Assembly: GCA_050180895.1 (NCBI GenBank)
Contig: JBFXDS010000017.1
Location: 13,627 to 77,626, forward strand
DNA: 64,000 nt
Reading direction: 5' to 3'
Origin: JBGPEQ01 sp050180895
GTDB lineage: Bacteria > Pseudomonadota > Alphaproteobacteria > Dongiales > Dongiaceae
The notes beneath the pieces are model-generated. The model had not been told where the DNA came from. It made no database searches and saw only the letters and a program-made list of their open reading frames with translations. Below are positions 51,045 to 58,856 of the stretch, piece by piece. The stretch's first letter is position 1. Each line of letters opens with the position of its first letter. The position numbers were made by a program, and so were the translations under genes.

Positions 51045-52343
51045 GTGGGCGACGACCATATCGTGAAGGTGCAGGGCCGCCGGGTCTGGGATTCGCGCGG
51101 CCGGCCGACCATCGAGGTGGAGGTGCGCCTGGCAGCCGGCGCCGTCGGCCGCGCCATCGCGCCGGCCGGCGCCTCGATCGGCAGCGGCGAGGCCCGCGAC
51201 CTGCGCGACGGCGGCACCGCCTTCGGCGGCCTCGACGTCACGCGCGCGGTGAACGTCGCCAACACCGAGATCGACAACGCCCTGCACGGCCGCAATCCGC
51301 ACAACCAGCTGCAGATCGACAGCATCCTCACCGAACTGGACGGCACCCGCGACCATGGCCGCCTCGGCGGCAACACCCTCGTCGCCACCTCCATGGCCGT
51401 CGCCCATGCCGCGGCGGCGGTCCGCGGCCTCTCGCTCTGGCAGTCGCTGCGCGCCGCGCCGGGTGCGCAAATGCCGCTGCCGGAGATCCAGATCTTCGGC
51501 GGCGGCGCCCATGCCGGCCGCCGCGTCGACATCCAGGACTTCATGGTCATCGCCGTCGGCGCCAAGGAGTTTGCCGAGGCGCTCGACTGGACCGCGGAGG
51601 TCTATCGTGCCGCCGGCGCGCTCATGAGCGAGTCGAACCGGCTCAGCGGCGTTGCCGACGAGGGCGGCTACTGGCCGGCCTTCGACAGCAACGAGCAGGG
51701 GCTGGAGATGCTCCTGCGCGCCATCGAGCGCGCCGGCTTCGTGCCCGGCCGCGACCTCGCCATCTCCCTCGACATCGCCGCCTCGCAGTTCGGACGCGGC
51801 GGCCGCTACCGCCTGGCCCGCGACGGGCGCGAGCTCGACAGCGATGGCTTGTGCGAGCTGCTGCTCGGCTGGCTCGCGCGCTACCCCATCGTCTCCATCG
51901 AGGATCCGCTGGCCGAGGACGACGGCGCGTCGCTCGCCGGCTTCACCCACGCCGTCGGCGCCACCGTGCAGGTCGTCGGCGACGATTTTCTGGTCACCAA
52001 TGCCCGGCGCGTCGACGCCGCCGTCCGCGACGGCGCCTGCAACACCGCGTTGATCAAGCCCAACCAGGCCGGCACCCTGAGCGAGGCCGAGGCGGCGCTG
52101 ACCGCGGCGCGCGGTGCCGGCTGGGGCGCCATCGTCTCGGCGCGCTCGGGCGAGAGCGAGGACACGACCATCGTCCATCTCGCCGTCGGCTGGGGCGTGC
52201 CGCAGCTGAAGGTCGGCGCCTTCAGCCGCTCCGAGCGCATGGCCAAATGGAACGAGGGCCTGCGCATCGCCGAGACGATCGGCGGCCGCCTGCCGCCGCG
52301 CACCTGCTTCCCATGGGGACGGCGGTCGCCTGCCGCGCGCTGA
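51045..52343 (+). CDS. Divergent enolase paralogue
   Basis: A 432-residue enolase-like protein from a GTG start. The N-terminus KVQGRRVWDSRGRPTIEVEV, the metal ligands Asp in SLDIAASQF, Glu in SIEDPLAEDD and Asp in VVGDDFLVTN, the catalytic Glu in ADEGGYW, Lys in LIKPNQAGTL and the Lys in LKVGAFSRSER are all there. Two otherwise invariant active-site positions differ by comparison with Escherichia coli enolase: the His of SHRSGET is Ala here (SARSGESED), and the Glu in QEFMI is Asp (QDFMV). The loop GASTG reads GASIG. The protein is therefore probably not the glycolytic enolase; the housekeeping eno must be elsewhere. It follows an APH-fold kinase. Confidence 0.82.
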   Translation: MGDDHIVKVQGRRVWDSRGRPTIEVEVRLAAGAVGRAIAPAGASIGSGEARDLRDGGTAFGGLDVTRAVNVANTEIDNALHGRNPHNQLQIDSILTELDGTRDHGRLGGNTLVATSMAVAHAAAAVRGLSLWQSLRAAPGAQMPLPEIQIFGGGAHAGRRVDIQDFMVIAVGAKEFAEALDWTAEVYRAAGALMSESNRLSGVADEGGYWPAFDSNEQGLEMLLRAIERAGFVPGRDLAISLDIAASQFGRGGRYRLARDGRELDSDGLCELLLGWLARYPIVSIEDPLAEDDGASLAGFTHAVGATVQVVGDDFLVTNARRVDAAVRDGACNTALIKPNQAGTLSEAEAALTAARGAGWGAIVSARSGESEDTTIVHLAVGWGVPQLKVGAFSRSERMAKWNEGLRIAETIGGRLPPRTCFPWGRRSPAAR

Positions 52344-52451
52344 CGCCGCCTTGACTCCCTGCCGCCTCCTGCTCATATCGCGCTGGGCGGGGACGACCTC
52401 GCTCTTCCCCGCATCGGTAGGGACGGCCCTGCCACGGACCGGAGGTCTGTG

Positions 52452-52721
52452 ATGGCTGAACATGCGACGATCGTCGGCTCCGTCGGCGTAGGATTCCTGT
52501 TGCTGGCGTTCTTCTTGAATCTGTTCCGCTACCTGCGTGCCGACGGCCTCCTCTATCTCGGTCTCAACCTCGTCGGCGCGGCCCTCGCCTGCTGGTCGTC
52601 CTGGCTGATCGACTTCATGCCGTTCGTGCTCCTGGAAGGCACCTGGGCGATCGTTGCCGCCGTCGCCCTCGGCCGCAGGCTGCTCGGCTTCGGCGACGCG
52701 CAACAGACCGCCGCCAATTGA
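52452..52721 (+). CDS. CBU_0592-family small membrane protein
   Basis: An 89-residue membrane protein with three hydrophobic helices: GSVGVGFLLLAFFLNLFRYL, YLGLNLVGAALACWSSWL and FVLLEGTWAIVAAVALGRRL. The LLAFFLNLF and Y..LNLVGA..., E..W..VA pattern is that of the CBU_0592 family, found in many proteobacteria without known function. The ATG follows GGAGGTCTGTG. The region after it holds a half copy of the family A repeat. Confidence 0.8.
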   Translation: MAEHATIVGSVGVGFLLLAFFLNLFRYLRADGLLYLGLNLVGAALACWSSWLIDFMPFVLLEGTWAIVAAVALGRRLLGFGDAQQTAAN

Positions 52722-52736
52722 CGGCCTGCACGACAA

Positions 52737-52763
52737 TCCTGAGCCTGTCGAAGGACGCACGGC
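52737..52763. repeat. Half copy of the family A repeat
   Basis: A single right arm (TCCTGAGCCTGTCGAAGGAC then GCACGG) without its partner. It lies between the CBU_0592 gene and the convergent DUF4170 gene. Confidence 0.7.
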
Positions 52764-52788
52764 GCCGGTCCTAACCACCCTGCAATCG

Positions 52789-53193
52789 TCATCCCGACCC
52801 GCGCGGGTCGCCGACCCGCTTCTCGATCCGATAACGGGCGTGGGCGTCGTCGACCGTAGACCAGGCGCGGCGGCCCCATTCGGCCTTCGCCTCCTCATAG
52901 CTGTCGAACGGGCCCGACCACTGCTCGGCCCCGCCGGCGGGCTCGACGAATCGCGTGTCGGTGTAGATGCCGCCGACGACCCAGAATTTCGCCGCCTGCC
53001 GCGCTTCGTCCTCTTCCTCGATGCGGTAGCGGGCATGCGCGTCGTCGACCGTGCCCCAGGCGCGGCGCTGCCATTCCGCCTTGGCTTCGCCGTGACTCGC
53101 GAACGGGCCGATGCGCTCCTCCGCGCCGCCGCCCGCCAGACGCTCGAACCGCGTGTCGGCGTAGATGCCGCCGATGACCCAGAACCGTGCCAT
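52789..53193 (-). CDS. Protein with two tandem DUF4170 domains
   Basis: A 134-residue protein from the ATG at 53193. DUF4170 proteins are normally a single domain of about 75-80 residues; here two follow each other: residues 2-66 (FWVIGGIYADTRF, GPFASHGEAKAEWQRRAWGT, VDDAHARYRIEEE) and residues 69-130 (FWVVGGIYTDTRF, GPFDSYEEAKAEWGRRAWST, VDDAHARYRIEKR). The internal similarity is very high, implying a recent in-gene duplication. Function of the family is unknown. Confidence 0.88.
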   Translation of the reverse strand: MARFWVIGGIYADTRFERLAGGGAEERIGPFASHGEAKAEWQRRAWGTVDDAHARYRIEEEDEARQAAKFWVVGGIYTDTRFVEPAGGAEQWSGPFDSYEEAKAEWGRRAWSTVDDAHARYRIEKRVGDPRGSG

Positions 53194-53338
53194 GCTCAGC
53201 CTCTCGCGCCGCGCGCCGTCGTCTCTCTGCAATCCGAGAAGGATAGCCGGCGCGTCTGCGCGCGCAAGCAGCGCTTGACGGATCACACGCATGCGTCTAT
53301 TGCGCGGTTCGCGTCAGGGGCAACGGCGAACATCGGTC

Positions 53339-54085
53339 ATGGCGGCGAAACCCGAGGACTTCGCGCGCGTCTACGAGCGCTTCCAGGCGCCGATCGCGCG
53401 CTTCGACTGCGGCCGCCAGTGCGCGCCGCTCAACGGCGGCGAGCCCGTCTGCTGCTCGGCCAAGAACGCCGTGCCGCTGGTGCAGAAGGCCGAATGGCGC
53501 CTGCTGAAGTCGCGCAGCGACCTGTGGCACCGCTTCAAGCCCTATGACCGTGCCAGCCGCCTGATCGTCGAGGATCTGCATCACAGCTGCACCGCCATCG
53601 AGTGCAAGGGCGTCGCCTTCTGCGAGCGCGATAATCGCTCGATGGCCTGCCGCGCCTTCCCCTTCTATCCCTACATCACGCGCGCGGGCGAATTCGTCGG
53701 CCTCGCCTACTACTGGGACTTCGAGCATAGCTGCTGGGTGATCTCCAACATGCAGATCGTCGATCGCGCGTTCGTGCGCGAGTTCGTCGAGGCCCACGAG
53801 ATGCTGTTCGCCGTCGACAAGGACGAGTTCGACACCTTCAAGGAGCAGTCGGCCAGCATGCGCCGCGTGTTCTCGCGGCGGAAGAGCATCATCCCGCTCA
53901 TCGGCCGCGACGGCGGCTTCTTCAAGGTGCTGCCGAAGAGCGGCCGCATCGTCCCCGCCGATCCCGCCAAGTTCCCCAAGCACGGTCCCTACCGCTCGCC
54001 GCGCGCCTTCGCCAAGGCGGTGAAGGAGGCGCAAGCGGCGGCCGCGGACAAGATCGTCGAATTCGTCCCGGACATCGCCGTGTAG
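53339..54085 (+). CDS. Cysteine-cluster protein (YkgJ-like)
   Basis: A 248-residue cytoplasmic protein with a cluster of conserved cysteines: FDCGRQCAPLNGGEPVCCSA, then CTAIECKGVAFCERDNRSMA and CRAFPFYPYITRAG. The spacing resembles the CxxxCC-type zinc- or iron-chelating YkgJ proteins, extended by a C-terminal helical region (VREFVEAHEMLFAVDKDEFD). An enzymatic role is unknown. The family is widespread in alphaproteobacteria without a name. The start is the ATG giving the conserved N-terminus MAAKPEDFARVYERF. Confidence 0.65.
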   Translation: MAAKPEDFARVYERFQAPIARFDCGRQCAPLNGGEPVCCSAKNAVPLVQKAEWRLLKSRSDLWHRFKPYDRASRLIVEDLHHSCTAIECKGVAFCERDNRSMACRAFPFYPYITRAGEFVGLAYYWDFEHSCWVISNMQIVDRAFVREFVEAHEMLFAVDKDEFDTFKEQSASMRRVFSRRKSIIPLIGRDGGFFKVLPKSGRIVPADPAKFPKHGPYRSPRAFAKAVKEAQAAAADKIVEFVPDIAV

Positions 54086-54139
54086 GACAGCGCTTGCCTT
54101 GACGGTCGGGCGCTCGCGAGAGGAACGGGATCAACGCCT

Positions 54140-54222
54140 TGCGTCCTTCGACAAGCTCAAGATGAGGACTGTTCTTCGTGCCACGAAGAATCCCCCTCAT
54201 CCTGAGCTTGTCGAAGGACGCA
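54140..54222. repeat. REPIN-like paired inverted repeat, family A, copy 6
   Basis: Arms TGCGTCCTTCGACAAGCTCA and complement. The loop TTCTTCGTGCCACGAAGAA is itself palindromic. It lies between two convergent genes. Confidence 0.9.
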
Positions 54223-54282
54223 GGCTAGTCGTGCAAGCGATACGAGCCGTTTGCGAGACGCCGGCTCACCGCGGACGACCCG

Positions 54283-55020
54283 TCACCCCAAATTCCGCTT
54301 GGCGACGTCGTACCATTCGCGCTGATCGCGCCTGAACGGCTTGCCGGCCTTGTCGACGGCGCGCACGATCTCGGCGAAGAGTTGCCGCGCCTGCGAGGTC
54401 CGCCCGGCCCGCATCAGCAGCAGGGCGTAGCGGCAGCGCGCCTCGGCCCCGGCGAAATAGGCGGAGACCGCCTCGTATTCCGCCAGCGCCGCGTCGATTC
54501 GCCCCGCCCCCTCCAGGCTGCGCGCATAGAGCAGGTGCGCCTCGCCCGACTGGAACGTCGGGTTGGCCGCCCGCAGCTCGTCCAGCGTGCGCCCGCAGTT
54601 CGCGAAATCGCCGGCGGCGAAATAGGCGCGCGCGAGCCCGTGCATGATGTTCGGGTCGTCCTTGTGCACGCCGGCGAGCGCCGACCGGTAGAGCGTGATC
54701 GCCTCCCCGAAGCGGCCGAGGCGCAGACTCTCCTCGGCCAGCGCCTTGCGGTTCTCGGCGGTGTCCGCGGTGTCGAGCTGATCGGCCAGCGCGCGGTACT
54801 CGCGTTCCGGATCGATAGCGCGCCGCACCTTGGCGGCCGTCTGCCGCGCCTCGCGCATGCCCAGAAGGTCCGGCAGCAGTTCCGCGATGGCATAGGCCAA
54901 GCCGCCGAGACCCGGTGCGAACAGCAGGATGTAGATCCAGTAATAGGGCCGGCCCGTGCGGACGACATGCACGATGCACAGCAGCTGCACCGCATACCCG
55001 GCGATGGCGAGGATCGGCAT
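54283..55020 (-). CDS. Membrane-anchored TPR protein, copy 1
   Basis: A 245-residue protein with two N-terminal helices (residues 1-22 and about 28-48) followed by tetratricopeptide-like helix pairs (ALAEESLRLGRFGEAITLYR, ALAGVHKDDPNIMHGLARAY and ARSLEGAGRIDAALAEYEAV). The end REWYDVAKRNL is shared with the TPR protein at 56024, so the two are paralogues. The TPR part should face the cytoplasm or periplasm depending on topology, and act as a scaffold. No partner is known. Confidence 0.78.
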   Translation of the reverse strand: MPILAIAGYAVQLLCIVHVVRTGRPYYWIYILLFAPGLGGLAYAIAELLPDLLGMREARQTAAKVRRAIDPEREYRALADQLDTADTAENRKALAEESLRLGRFGEAITLYRSALAGVHKDDPNIMHGLARAYFAAGDFANCGRTLDELRAANPTFQSGEAHLLYARSLEGAGRIDAALAEYEAVSAYFAGAEARCRYALLLMRAGRTSQARQLFAEIVRAVDKAGKPFRRDQREWYDVAKRNLG

Positions 55021-55062
55021 TTGCGAAAGTCCCGGCCCGACGATGACGTCGAAGGGCGGCCA

Positions 55063-55845
55063 TTATCGCCTGGGCGTGGTTAATATTTCCCGACTCGCCA
55101 CGAACACCGGGCGCTCGCGATAAAGAAAGGTCCCGAGCAGCACCCACCGGCGCGCCGCCCCGGCGGCAGCGCCGTCCCGCGCCACCAGCGGCGTCGTGTA
55201 GTGCCAGAGCGGCAGCCGGTAGGCGGTGACGCCGCCGGCCGTCGCCACGTCGGCGATGCGACTGAAATGCCCTTGCGCCGCATGGACCAGCCATTGCTGG
55301 GCGACGCCGCGGCCGCTCAGGCTGACATGCAGGTCGAAGTAGCCGTGCCGCGCCGCCGGCTCCTCCGGATGATGGTCGTTGTGCGGGCCGGCATAGTCGC
55401 CGGGCCCATAGCACAGCAGCTGGATGCCCCAGCGCCGCCGCAGCGCGCGGCCGGCGAGCGCCGCGGCAAAGGCGGCGAAGCTTTCCGACCGCAGCATGGC
55501 GACGAGGCCGATCTCCGCCGCCCGCCGATAGGCGCGCTCGCGCCGCCGCTCGAGATAGGCGGTCCGCAGCCGCGCCGTCTTCGGCAGTCGTTCGCCGTAG
55601 TTCCGCGTCATCTCCCAGATCGTCTCCGGCGGGATCGGCTGCTCCAGCGGCGCCAGCAGATCGTAGAGCGTGCAATCCAGCAGCCGCGCCGCGGCCCGCG
55701 CGGTTGCCGCGCGCACCAGCCCCGTCTCCGCCAGGAACCGCCGCCGCGGCGCGGCCAGCGCGCCGCACAGCGGCGACCGCCCCGCCAGCACCCGCCGCCC
55801 CGCCGCCGTCAGCAGCTCCTCGAACTCAGCAGGAAATCGATCCAT
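55063..55845 (-). CDS. Putative 2-oxoglutarate/Fe(II)-oxygenase-fold protein
   Basis: A 260-residue protein. The C-terminal half has the motif order of a double-stranded beta-helix oxygenase: LLCYGPGDYAGPHNDHHPEE with a His-x-Asp pair (HND), FDLHVSLSGRGVAQQWLVHA, then RLPLWHYTTPL with a third His and RRWVLLGTFLYRE with the Arg that would hold 2-oxoglutarate. The N-terminal half is Ala/Arg-rich and helical. I infer the fold from pattern only; the metal triad is plausible but not proven. It lies between the two TPR paralogues on the same strand. Confidence 0.55.
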   Translation of the reverse strand: MDRFPAEFEELLTAAGRRVLAGRSPLCGALAAPRRRFLAETGLVRAATARAAARLLDCTLYDLLAPLEQPIPPETIWEMTRNYGERLPKTARLRTAYLERRRERAYRRAAEIGLVAMLRSESFAAFAAALAGRALRRRWGIQLLCYGPGDYAGPHNDHHPEEPAARHGYFDLHVSLSGRGVAQQWLVHAAQGHFSRIADVATAGGVTAYRLPLWHYTTPLVARDGAAAGAARRWVLLGTFLYRERPVFVASREILTTPRR

Positions 55846-55861
55846 GCCGACTCAGAAGGTT

Positions 55862-55981
55862 GAACCGCAGAGACACAGAGACGCAGAGAAGGAAGCATAT
55901 GAACTTTCGTGCGCCCCGCGTTCATCCTGGTTCGCATCCCCTTCTTTATCTTCTCTGCGTCTCTGTGCCTCCGCGGTGAAT
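55862..55981. repeat. REPIN-like inverted pair, family B, copy 2
   Basis: The left arm ACCGCAGAGACACAGAGACG faces a right arm TTCTCTGCGTCTCTGTGCCT CCGCGGTG across about 60 bases. The arms resemble the widespread ACCACAGAGACACAGAG-type bacterial repeats. Confidence 0.85.
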
Positions 55982-56023
55982 CGTCTTCCCTAATGCGCCT
56001 CGCAGACACGCCGCCCTCCCGCG

Positions 56024-56695
56024 TCATGCCCCCAATTCGCGCTTGGCGATCTCGAACCATTCGCGCTGGGTGCGCAGATAGGCGGGATCGGCCTGGGCGA
56101 CCGAGCGCACGATCGCCTGGAACAGCGCCAGCGCCACCTCCGGCTCGCCGGCGCGGCGCAGCAGCAGCGCCTGCCGGCAGCGCGCCTCCTCGCCGGGACA
56201 GATCTCGACCGCCGCGGCATAGGCCGTCTTGGCCTCGGCGAAGCGGCCGTCCGCCTCCAGGCTGCGCGCATGGAGCAGCTGCATCTCCGGCACCCGGAAG
56301 CGCCCGTCAGGCCCGCGCACGCGATCGAGCGTGGCCGCGCAGGCCGCATAGTCCTTGTTCTCGAAATGCGCATGGGCGAGGCCGAAGGTCAGCGCCGGGT
56401 CGCCCGCGCGGGCCGCGAGCGCCGCCGCGTAGAGCCTGACCGCATCGGCCGGGCGGCCGGCGCGGATGCATTGCTCGGCCAGTCGGCGCCGCGCCGCCCG
56501 CGCGGCCGCCGGGTCGCGCTCCGCCTCCACCTGGGCGATGCGCTCGTCGAGCGTGAGCGCGCGCTCCTCCTGGCGCGGCGACGGTGCAGCGCGGACGCGC
56601 GGGCGCGCCGGCGCAGCGCCCCGGCGCGCCTTGTAGACGCCCCACAGGCCCACGCCCAGGATGAGGACCATCGCGATGATGAAGCCGTCCGACAT
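56024..56695 (-). CDS. Membrane-anchored TPR protein, copy 2
   Basis: A 223-residue protein from the ATG at 56695 with one N-terminal helix (GFIIAMVLILGVGLWGVYKA), a basic linker (ARPRVRAAPSPRQEER) and TPR-like helix pairs (RLAEQCIRAGRPADAVRLYA, HAHFENKDYAACAATLDRV and ARSLEADGRFAEAKTAYAAA). The end REWFEIAKRELG matches the paralogue at 54283. The gene diverges from ubiD. Confidence 0.75.
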   Translation of the reverse strand: MSDGFIIAMVLILGVGLWGVYKARRGAAPARPRVRAAPSPRQEERALTLDERIAQVEAERDPAAARAARRRLAEQCIRAGRPADAVRLYAAALAARAGDPALTFGLAHAHFENKDYAACAATLDRVRGPDGRFRVPEMQLLHARSLEADGRFAEAKTAYAAAVEICPGEEARCRQALLLRRAGEPEVALALFQAIVRSVAQADPAYLRTQREWFEIAKRELGA

Positions 56696-56857
56696 GGGCC
56701 GGTGCGAACCACGTGCTGCCGATGCCGGAACGAACCACATGCCTCGCGAATCGTAAACCCCGCCGAGAATTGCGGATCGATCGGAACGCCGAGCCCGCTG
56801 CGGCTTCCGCGCCGATGCCGGCTTGACGGACCCGCCGCCTCACGTCCTGTATGGCGC

Positions 56858-58378
56858 ATGCCCTACGCCTCCCTGCGCGACTTCATGGACCGTCTCGAGC
56901 GCGAGAAGCGGCTGGTGCGCGTCACGGCGCCGGTGTCGCCGGTGCTGGAGATGACGGAGATCCAGACCCGCCTGCTCGCCGAAGGCGGCCCCGCCGTCCT
57001 GTTCGAGAACGTCGTCGGCCCAGGGGGAGAGGGCGTCGGCCGCCGCTACGACATGCCCGTGCTGGTGAATCTCTTCGGCACGGTGGAGCGCGTCGCCTGG
57101 GGCATGGACCGCGAGCCGCAGGAGCTGCGCGCGGTGGGCGAGACGCTGGCCTTCCTCAAGCAGCCGGAGCCGCCCGGCGGCTGGCGCGAGGCGCTGGACA
57201 TGCTGCCGCTGGTCAAGACGGTCATGGCCATGAAGCCCAGGAGCGTGGGCAGCGCGCCCTGCCAGGAGGTGGTGCTGCAGGGCGCCGACATCGACCTCGC
57301 CCGCCTGCCGATCCAGACCTGCTGGCCCGGCGAGCCGGCGCCGCTCGTCACCTGGCCGCTGATCGTCACCAAGGGGCCCGGCGCGGGTAAGGAGGACGGC
57401 TACAATCTCGGCATCTACCGCCTGCAGGTGATCGGCCGGAACCAGACGCTGATGCGCTGGCTGAAGCACCGCGGCGGCGCCCAGCACCACAGGCGCTGGA
57501 AGGCGGAGAAGACCGAGCCGCTGCCCGTCGCCGCCGTGATCGGCGCCGATCCCGGCACCATCATCGCGGCGGTGACGCCCGTGCCGGACACGCTCAGCGA
57601 GTACCAGTTCGCCGGCCTGCTGCGCGGCCGGAAGGTCGAGCTGGTCGACTGCAAGACCGTGCCGCTGAAGGTGCCGGCCGAGGCCGAGATCGTCCTCGAA
57701 GGTCATGTGTCGCTCGACGACTATCGCGACGAAGGCCCCTACGGCGATCACACCGGCTACTACAATTCCGTCGAACAGTTCCCGGTCTTCACGATCAGCG
57801 CCGTCACCATGCGGCGCCAGCCGATCTATCTCTCGACCTTTACCGGCCGCCCGCCCGACGAGCCGAGCATCCTCGGCGAGGCGCTCAACGAGGTCTTCAT
57901 CCCGCTCCTCACCCAGCAGTTCCCGGAGATCGTCGATTTCTGGCTGCCGCCGGAAGGCTGCAGCTACCGCATCGCCGTGGTGTCGATGAAGAAGGCCTAT
58001 CCCGGCCACGCCAAGCGCGTGATGTTCGGAATCTGGTCCTATCTGCGCCAGTTCATGTACACGAAATGGGTGATCGTGGTGGACGACGACATAAACGCCC
58101 GCGACTGGAAGGACGTGATGTGGGCCATCAGCACCCGCATGGACCCCGCCCGCGACATCACCGTGGTCGAGAGCACCCCCATCGACTATCTCGACTTCGC
58201 CTCGCCCGAATCCGGCCTCGGCAGCAAGATCGGCCTCGACGCCACGAACAAGTGGCCGCCGGAAACAAAGCGCGAGTGGGGCCGCAAGATCCGCATGAGC
58301 GACGAGATCGTGGAGACCGTGACGAAGCGCTGGCCGGAGTACGGCCTGCCGGGGAGGGGGAAGGCGATCTGGAAATAA
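56858..58378 (+). CDS. ubiD: UbiD-family prenylated-FMN decarboxylase
   Basis: A 506-residue enzyme of the UbiD family, expected to decarboxylate 3-polyprenyl-4-hydroxybenzoate in ubiquinone synthesis with prFMN made by a UbiX partner (absent from the window). The prFMN and metal region is YNLGIYRLQVIGRNQTLMRW, the hallmark is DEGPYGDHTGYYNSVEQFPV, and further on VVDDDINARDWKDVMWAIST and IGLDATNKWPPETKREW. The start ATG MPYASLRDFMDRLE is the family start. Other substrates cannot be excluded. Confidence 0.93.
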   Translation: MPYASLRDFMDRLEREKRLVRVTAPVSPVLEMTEIQTRLLAEGGPAVLFENVVGPGGEGVGRRYDMPVLVNLFGTVERVAWGMDREPQELRAVGETLAFLKQPEPPGGWREALDMLPLVKTVMAMKPRSVGSAPCQEVVLQGADIDLARLPIQTCWPGEPAPLVTWPLIVTKGPGAGKEDGYNLGIYRLQVIGRNQTLMRWLKHRGGAQHHRRWKAEKTEPLPVAAVIGADPGTIIAAVTPVPDTLSEYQFAGLLRGRKVELVDCKTVPLKVPAEAEIVLEGHVSLDDYRDEGPYGDHTGYYNSVEQFPVFTISAVTMRRQPIYLSTFTGRPPDEPSILGEALNEVFIPLLTQQFPEIVDFWLPPEGCSYRIAVVSMKKAYPGHAKRVMFGIWSYLRQFMYTKWVIVVDDDINARDWKDVMWAISTRMDPARDITVVESTPIDYLDFASPESGLGSKIGLDATNKWPPETKREWGRKIRMSDEIVETVTKRWPEYGLPGRGKAIWK

Positions 58379-58385
58379 CACGTCC

Positions 58386-58453
58386 GTAGGGGCGACCGGC
58401 AGGTCGCCCGTGTTTGAGTTGTGCCGGATGGACGGGCGACCGCCGGTCGTCCC
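58386..58453. repeat. REPIN-like inverted pair, family C, copy 2
   Basis: GTAGGGGCGACCGGCAGGTC faces GGGCGACCGCCGGTCGTCCC. It follows the end of ubiD by eight bases and may act as a terminator-like hairpin. Confidence 0.82.
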
Positions 58454-58501
58454 AGCAAGAATCGATGGGTTCAGGGCCACATGGTGAATCGGCTTCAAAG
58501 C

Positions 58502-58530
58502 TTGACGTATTCTGACTGTGCCCCTAACTT
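58502..58530 (+). promoter_or_regulatory. Promoter of the leuA leader transcript
   Basis: TTGACG (58502-58507) and TAACTT (58525-58530) are separated by exactly 17 bases. The start of transcription expected seven to eight bases later coincides with the ATG of the leader peptide at 58538, so the transcript is probably leaderless. Confidence 0.7.
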
Positions 58531-58537
58531 CCCCGCC

Positions 58538-58579
58538 ATGGCTACACGGACCACCCAGCTTCTCGGGCTGCGACTTTAG
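58538..58579 (+). CDS. leuL: Leucine-rich leader peptide of leuA
   Basis: A 13-residue peptide, MATRTTQLLGLRL, with four leucine codons among its last six residues (CTT, CTC, CTG, CTT). It has no ribosome site and begins where transcription should start, as for leaderless leader peptides of alphaproteobacterial attenuators. Ribosome stalling at the leucine codons when leucyl-tRNA is scarce should decide which of two overlapping hairpins (58583-58610) forms. The distance to the leuA ATG is about 280 bases. Confidence 0.75.
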   Translation: MATRTTQLLGLRL

Positions 58580-58582
58580 CGC

Positions 58583-58610
58583 CCGGCGTCTTGCGAGACG
58601 CCGGGGCGTC
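58583..58610 (+). promoter_or_regulatory. Attenuator hairpins of leuA
   Basis: CCGGCGTC and GACGCCGG pair perfectly around TTGCGA (58583-58604). A second, overlapping hairpin (GACGC CGGG GCGTC, 58597-58610) cannot form at the same time. They start directly behind the leader peptide stop, the arrangement of a transcription attenuator. A T-run of terminator strength is not visible here. Confidence 0.6.
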
Positions 58611-58856
58611 GTCGTTCCTCCGATGTAAGCTGTGGTGTGTCGTTATGTGTAGTCCCGATCGATCTTGTTTCCGACAGTCCCTGATCGTCTGTAGCGCGCG
58701 CGCTCCAAGCGGCGCTTCGCGGTCCCTCCTCTCCCTCCTGCGACTTATCGGCGGCCGTCGAGTCTGATCCGGCCGCTCGACGGCCTTGCGCAGGCCGCCA
58801 TCCCCGATCCGCAGAACCATCGCGTCCCGCGCCGCGGGCGCCGCAGGAGAGACACC

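Larger units (their letters stand above)
58379..58537. other. Spacer between ubiD and the leuA leader
   Basis: The spacer contains the family C repeat at 58386 and then the leuA promoter boxes. Apart from these I see no gene or further signal. Confidence 0.6.
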
